A DNA stretch of 7,793 nucleotides from Bacteroidales bacterium (lineage in GTDB: Bacteria > Bacteroidota > Bacteroidia > Bacteroidales > Muribaculaceae): contig SFNC01000087.1 in the NCBI GenBank assembly GCA_004554255.1, positions 1-7,793 of the forward strand, given 5' to 3'. The notes beneath the pieces were generated by a model that worked only from the letters and a program-made list of their open reading frames with translations, did no database searches and had not been told where the DNA came from. The position numbers were made by a program, and so were the translations under genes. Positions 6,433 through 7,793 of this stretch are shown piece after piece; position 1 is the stretch's first letter; each line of letters begins with the position of its first letter.

Positions 6433-7722
6433 TTAATTAGACACAATAGCGTCTTTTATGTTTTTGACAATGTATCGTATGTGCTCGTCTTTAACCCACG
6501 GGCCAGCGGGGAGGCACATGCCAACGCGGAAGAGTGCTTCGCTTACGCCGTTCACATAAGCAGGATTTGAGGCGTAAACGGGCTGTTTGTGCATTGGTTT
6601 CCACAGCGGACGGCTTTCTATACCGTTGTCGTTCAGATACATGCGCATAGCCTCAACATTGTCGTTGGGCTGGAGATCGGTCTTGGCCGTTGTTGCTGAG
6701 TGAGTGACACCGGCAGCACCACCGACGGCACCGGTAACCACTTCGGCGTACGCGCGTTCCTGCCCTTTGACCTTGATTTCGGGGTCAATGGTAATAGTGC
6801 ACAGCCAGTAGTTGGACTGGAATTCGGGCGACGGCGCCTCGTGTAGTTTAATGCCGGGGACATCGGCAAGCAGCTCGCGGTACATTTCCTGAACGTGAAT
6901 GTGGTGAGCGATGTGCTCGTCGGCAATGAGCATCTGTCCGCGTCCGATTCCGGCGCAGATATTGCTCATGCGATAATTGTAACCGATGGCCTCGTGCTGG
7001 TAATAAGGATAGCTTTCGCGAGCCTGAGTGGCGTACCACATGATTGTCTGTGCGGTTTCTTTATCGGGGCAAATCAGCGCGCCTCCGCCGGATGTGGTGA
7101 TCATCTTGTTGCCGTTGAAGCTTAGAATACCGAATTTTCCGAAAGTGCCGAGCATCCGTCCGTTAAATCGCGAGCCGAATCCCTCGGCCGAGTCCTCAAT
7201 AACGGGAATCTGATATTTGTCGGCAATTTCCATAATGCGGTCAATACGGTAAGGCATACCGTACAGGGCGACGGGAATAATGGCTTTAGGCTTTTTGCCG
7301 GTAACGGCCATACGGTCCAGGATAGCTTTTTCCAGCAAGTCAGGGTCCATATTCCAAGAATCCTTCTCAGAGTCTACGAAGACCGGTGTGGCGCCCAGAT
7401 AGGTGACGGGATGGCTTGACGCACAGAACGTGAAAGACTGAACAATAACCTCGTCACCGGCTTTAACGCCGCAGGCAATAAGAGCGAGGTGCACTGCCGC
7501 AGTTCCGGAAGACAGAGCTACAACAATTTTATCGAGTTTTTCGGGTTCGGGTATGGAAGGAGTAGGTAAAGAGTTGTTGACAAAGGCCTCGAGATCGTCC
7601 TCAAATCCATTCACATTAGGGCCGAGGGGTACTACCCAGTTGTCCTTGAAAGCTTCTGTGACAAAATCCATTTCTTTACCGCCCATGTGAGCAAGACATA
7701 GAAGTATGCGTTCTTGTGTCAT
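6433..7722 (-). CDS. DegT/DnrJ/EryC1/StrS-family PLP-dependent sugar aminotransferase
   Basis: This 429-residue cytosolic enzyme of the fold-type I PLP family transfers an amino group, usually from glutamate, to a keto sugar nucleotide, producing an amino sugar for a surface glycan. Recognisable elements are the N-terminal HMGGKEMDFVTEAF...NWVVPLGPNVNGFE, the phosphate/PLP block LSSGTAAVHLAL (70-81), the QSFTFCASSHPVTYLGATPVFVD region, the cofactor-contacting Asp177 in VIEDSAEGFGS, and the PLP lysine K206 in SFNGNKMITTSGGG. RPLWKPMHKQPVY (371-383) is the substrate-side block typical of PglE/LegC-like UDP-4-keto-sugar transaminases, which suggests a bacillosamine-type product, but exact substrate cannot be read. 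About 30 residues (318-351, Gly/Ala/Thr-rich) appear inserted before that block. The next gene is a Wzi protein, consistent with a glycan locus. The start is supported by the usual family beginning and an AT-rich leader. Confidence 0.92.
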   Translation of the reverse strand: MTQERILLCLAHMGGKEMDFVTEAFKDNWVVPLGPNVNGFEDDLEAFVNNSLPTPSIPEPEKLDKIVVALSSGTAAVHLALIACGVKAGDEVIVQSFTFCASSHPVTYLGATPVFVDSEKDSWNMDPDLLEKAILDRMAVTGKKPKAIIPVALYGMPYRIDRIMEIADKYQIPVIEDSAEGFGSRFNGRMLGTFGKFGILSFNGNKMITTSGGGALICPDKETAQTIMWYATQARESYPYYQHEAIGYNYRMSNICAGIGRGQMLIADEHIAHHIHVQEMYRELLADVPGIKLHEAPSPEFQSNYWLCTITIDPEIKVKGQERAYAEVVTGAVGGAAGVTHSATTAKTDLQPNDNVEAMRMYLNDNGIESRPLWKPMHKQPVYASNPAYVNGVSEALFRVGMCLPAGPWVKDEHIRYIVKNIKDAIVSN

Positions 7723-7752
7723 ATTAAATAAATTATTTAGAAAGGTTGATTA

Positions 7753-7785
7753 CAAATGAAGTTTGGTTTTTAGCGCTTTTGAAAA
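7753..7785 (-). promoter_or_regulatory. Possible weak Bacteroidetes promoter for the aminotransferase operon
   Basis: On the minus strand TTCATTTG (7760-7753) matches TAnnTTTG except at the second base. It is preceded after 20 bases by TTTTC (7785-7781), a poor -33 box. The start site would fall near 7747, about 25 bases before the ATG. The spacer contains the self-complementary AGCGCT. The match is imperfect and the region is AT-rich, so this could be chance. The gene may instead be read from a promoter beyond the window. Confidence 0.3.
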
Positions 7786-7793
7786 GGTTTTAA

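Noticed and set aside
7772..7777. AGCGCT palindrome with flanking T/A runs upstream of the aminotransferase, as an operator.
   Set aside because: It is only six bases long in an AT-rich region with no second copy, so it is too short to support a regulator site.

Overview
This window is a compact stretch of chromosome from a member of the Bacteroidota, most likely the order Bacteroidales. By eye its base composition is moderate, about half GC, which would fit a Muribaculaceae-like gut bacterium; the family assignment is inference. The evidence is the protein types (a Bacteroidales-style Wzi outer-membrane protein, a small lipocalin-like lipoprotein, a 446-residue dGTPase), the AT-rich sequence just before each start codon with no Shine-Dalgarno motif, and a textbook Bacteroidetes promoter (TTTG, 19 bases, TAnnTTTG). 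All six genes lie on the minus strand, so transcription runs from high to low coordinates.

The layout is two tandem transcription units. Unit 1 (7793 to about 4463) is a cell-surface polysaccharide module: a DegT/DnrJ/EryC1/StrS sugar aminotransferase, then a Wzi-family capsule-assembly outer-membrane beta-barrel, then a small lipocalin-like lipoprotein. The last two overlap by four bases (ATGA). The unit ends in a strong hairpin terminator at 4463-4506. A weak promoter candidate lies just upstream of the aminotransferase, but the gene could also be the tail of a longer glycan operon beyond the window.

Unit 2 (about 4466 to 118) begins at a consensus promoter whose -33 box lies inside the U-tract of unit 1's terminator. 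It encodes an AMP-forming long-chain acyl-CoA (or acyl-ACP) synthetase, a dGTP triphosphohydrolase of the HD superfamily, and a membrane-anchored TPM-domain protein with two CxxC-pair zinc ribbons and a glycine-rich tail. The gaps between these genes are only 6-7 bases, so they are almost certainly co-transcribed, although they share no obvious pathway.

The last 114 bases (1-114) carry no convincing gene. They contain a short perfect hairpin at 9-24 and a repeat-like stretch of unknown nature that is open in two reading frames. No RNA genes, CRISPR arrays, insertion sequences or phage genes are visible. The window is mostly ordinary housekeeping and surface-biogenesis sequence. The points worth a second look are the overlapping terminator and promoter, the displaced catalytic lysine region of the synthetase, the topology of the TPM protein, an insert in the aminotransferase, and the possible dispersed repeat at the left edge.
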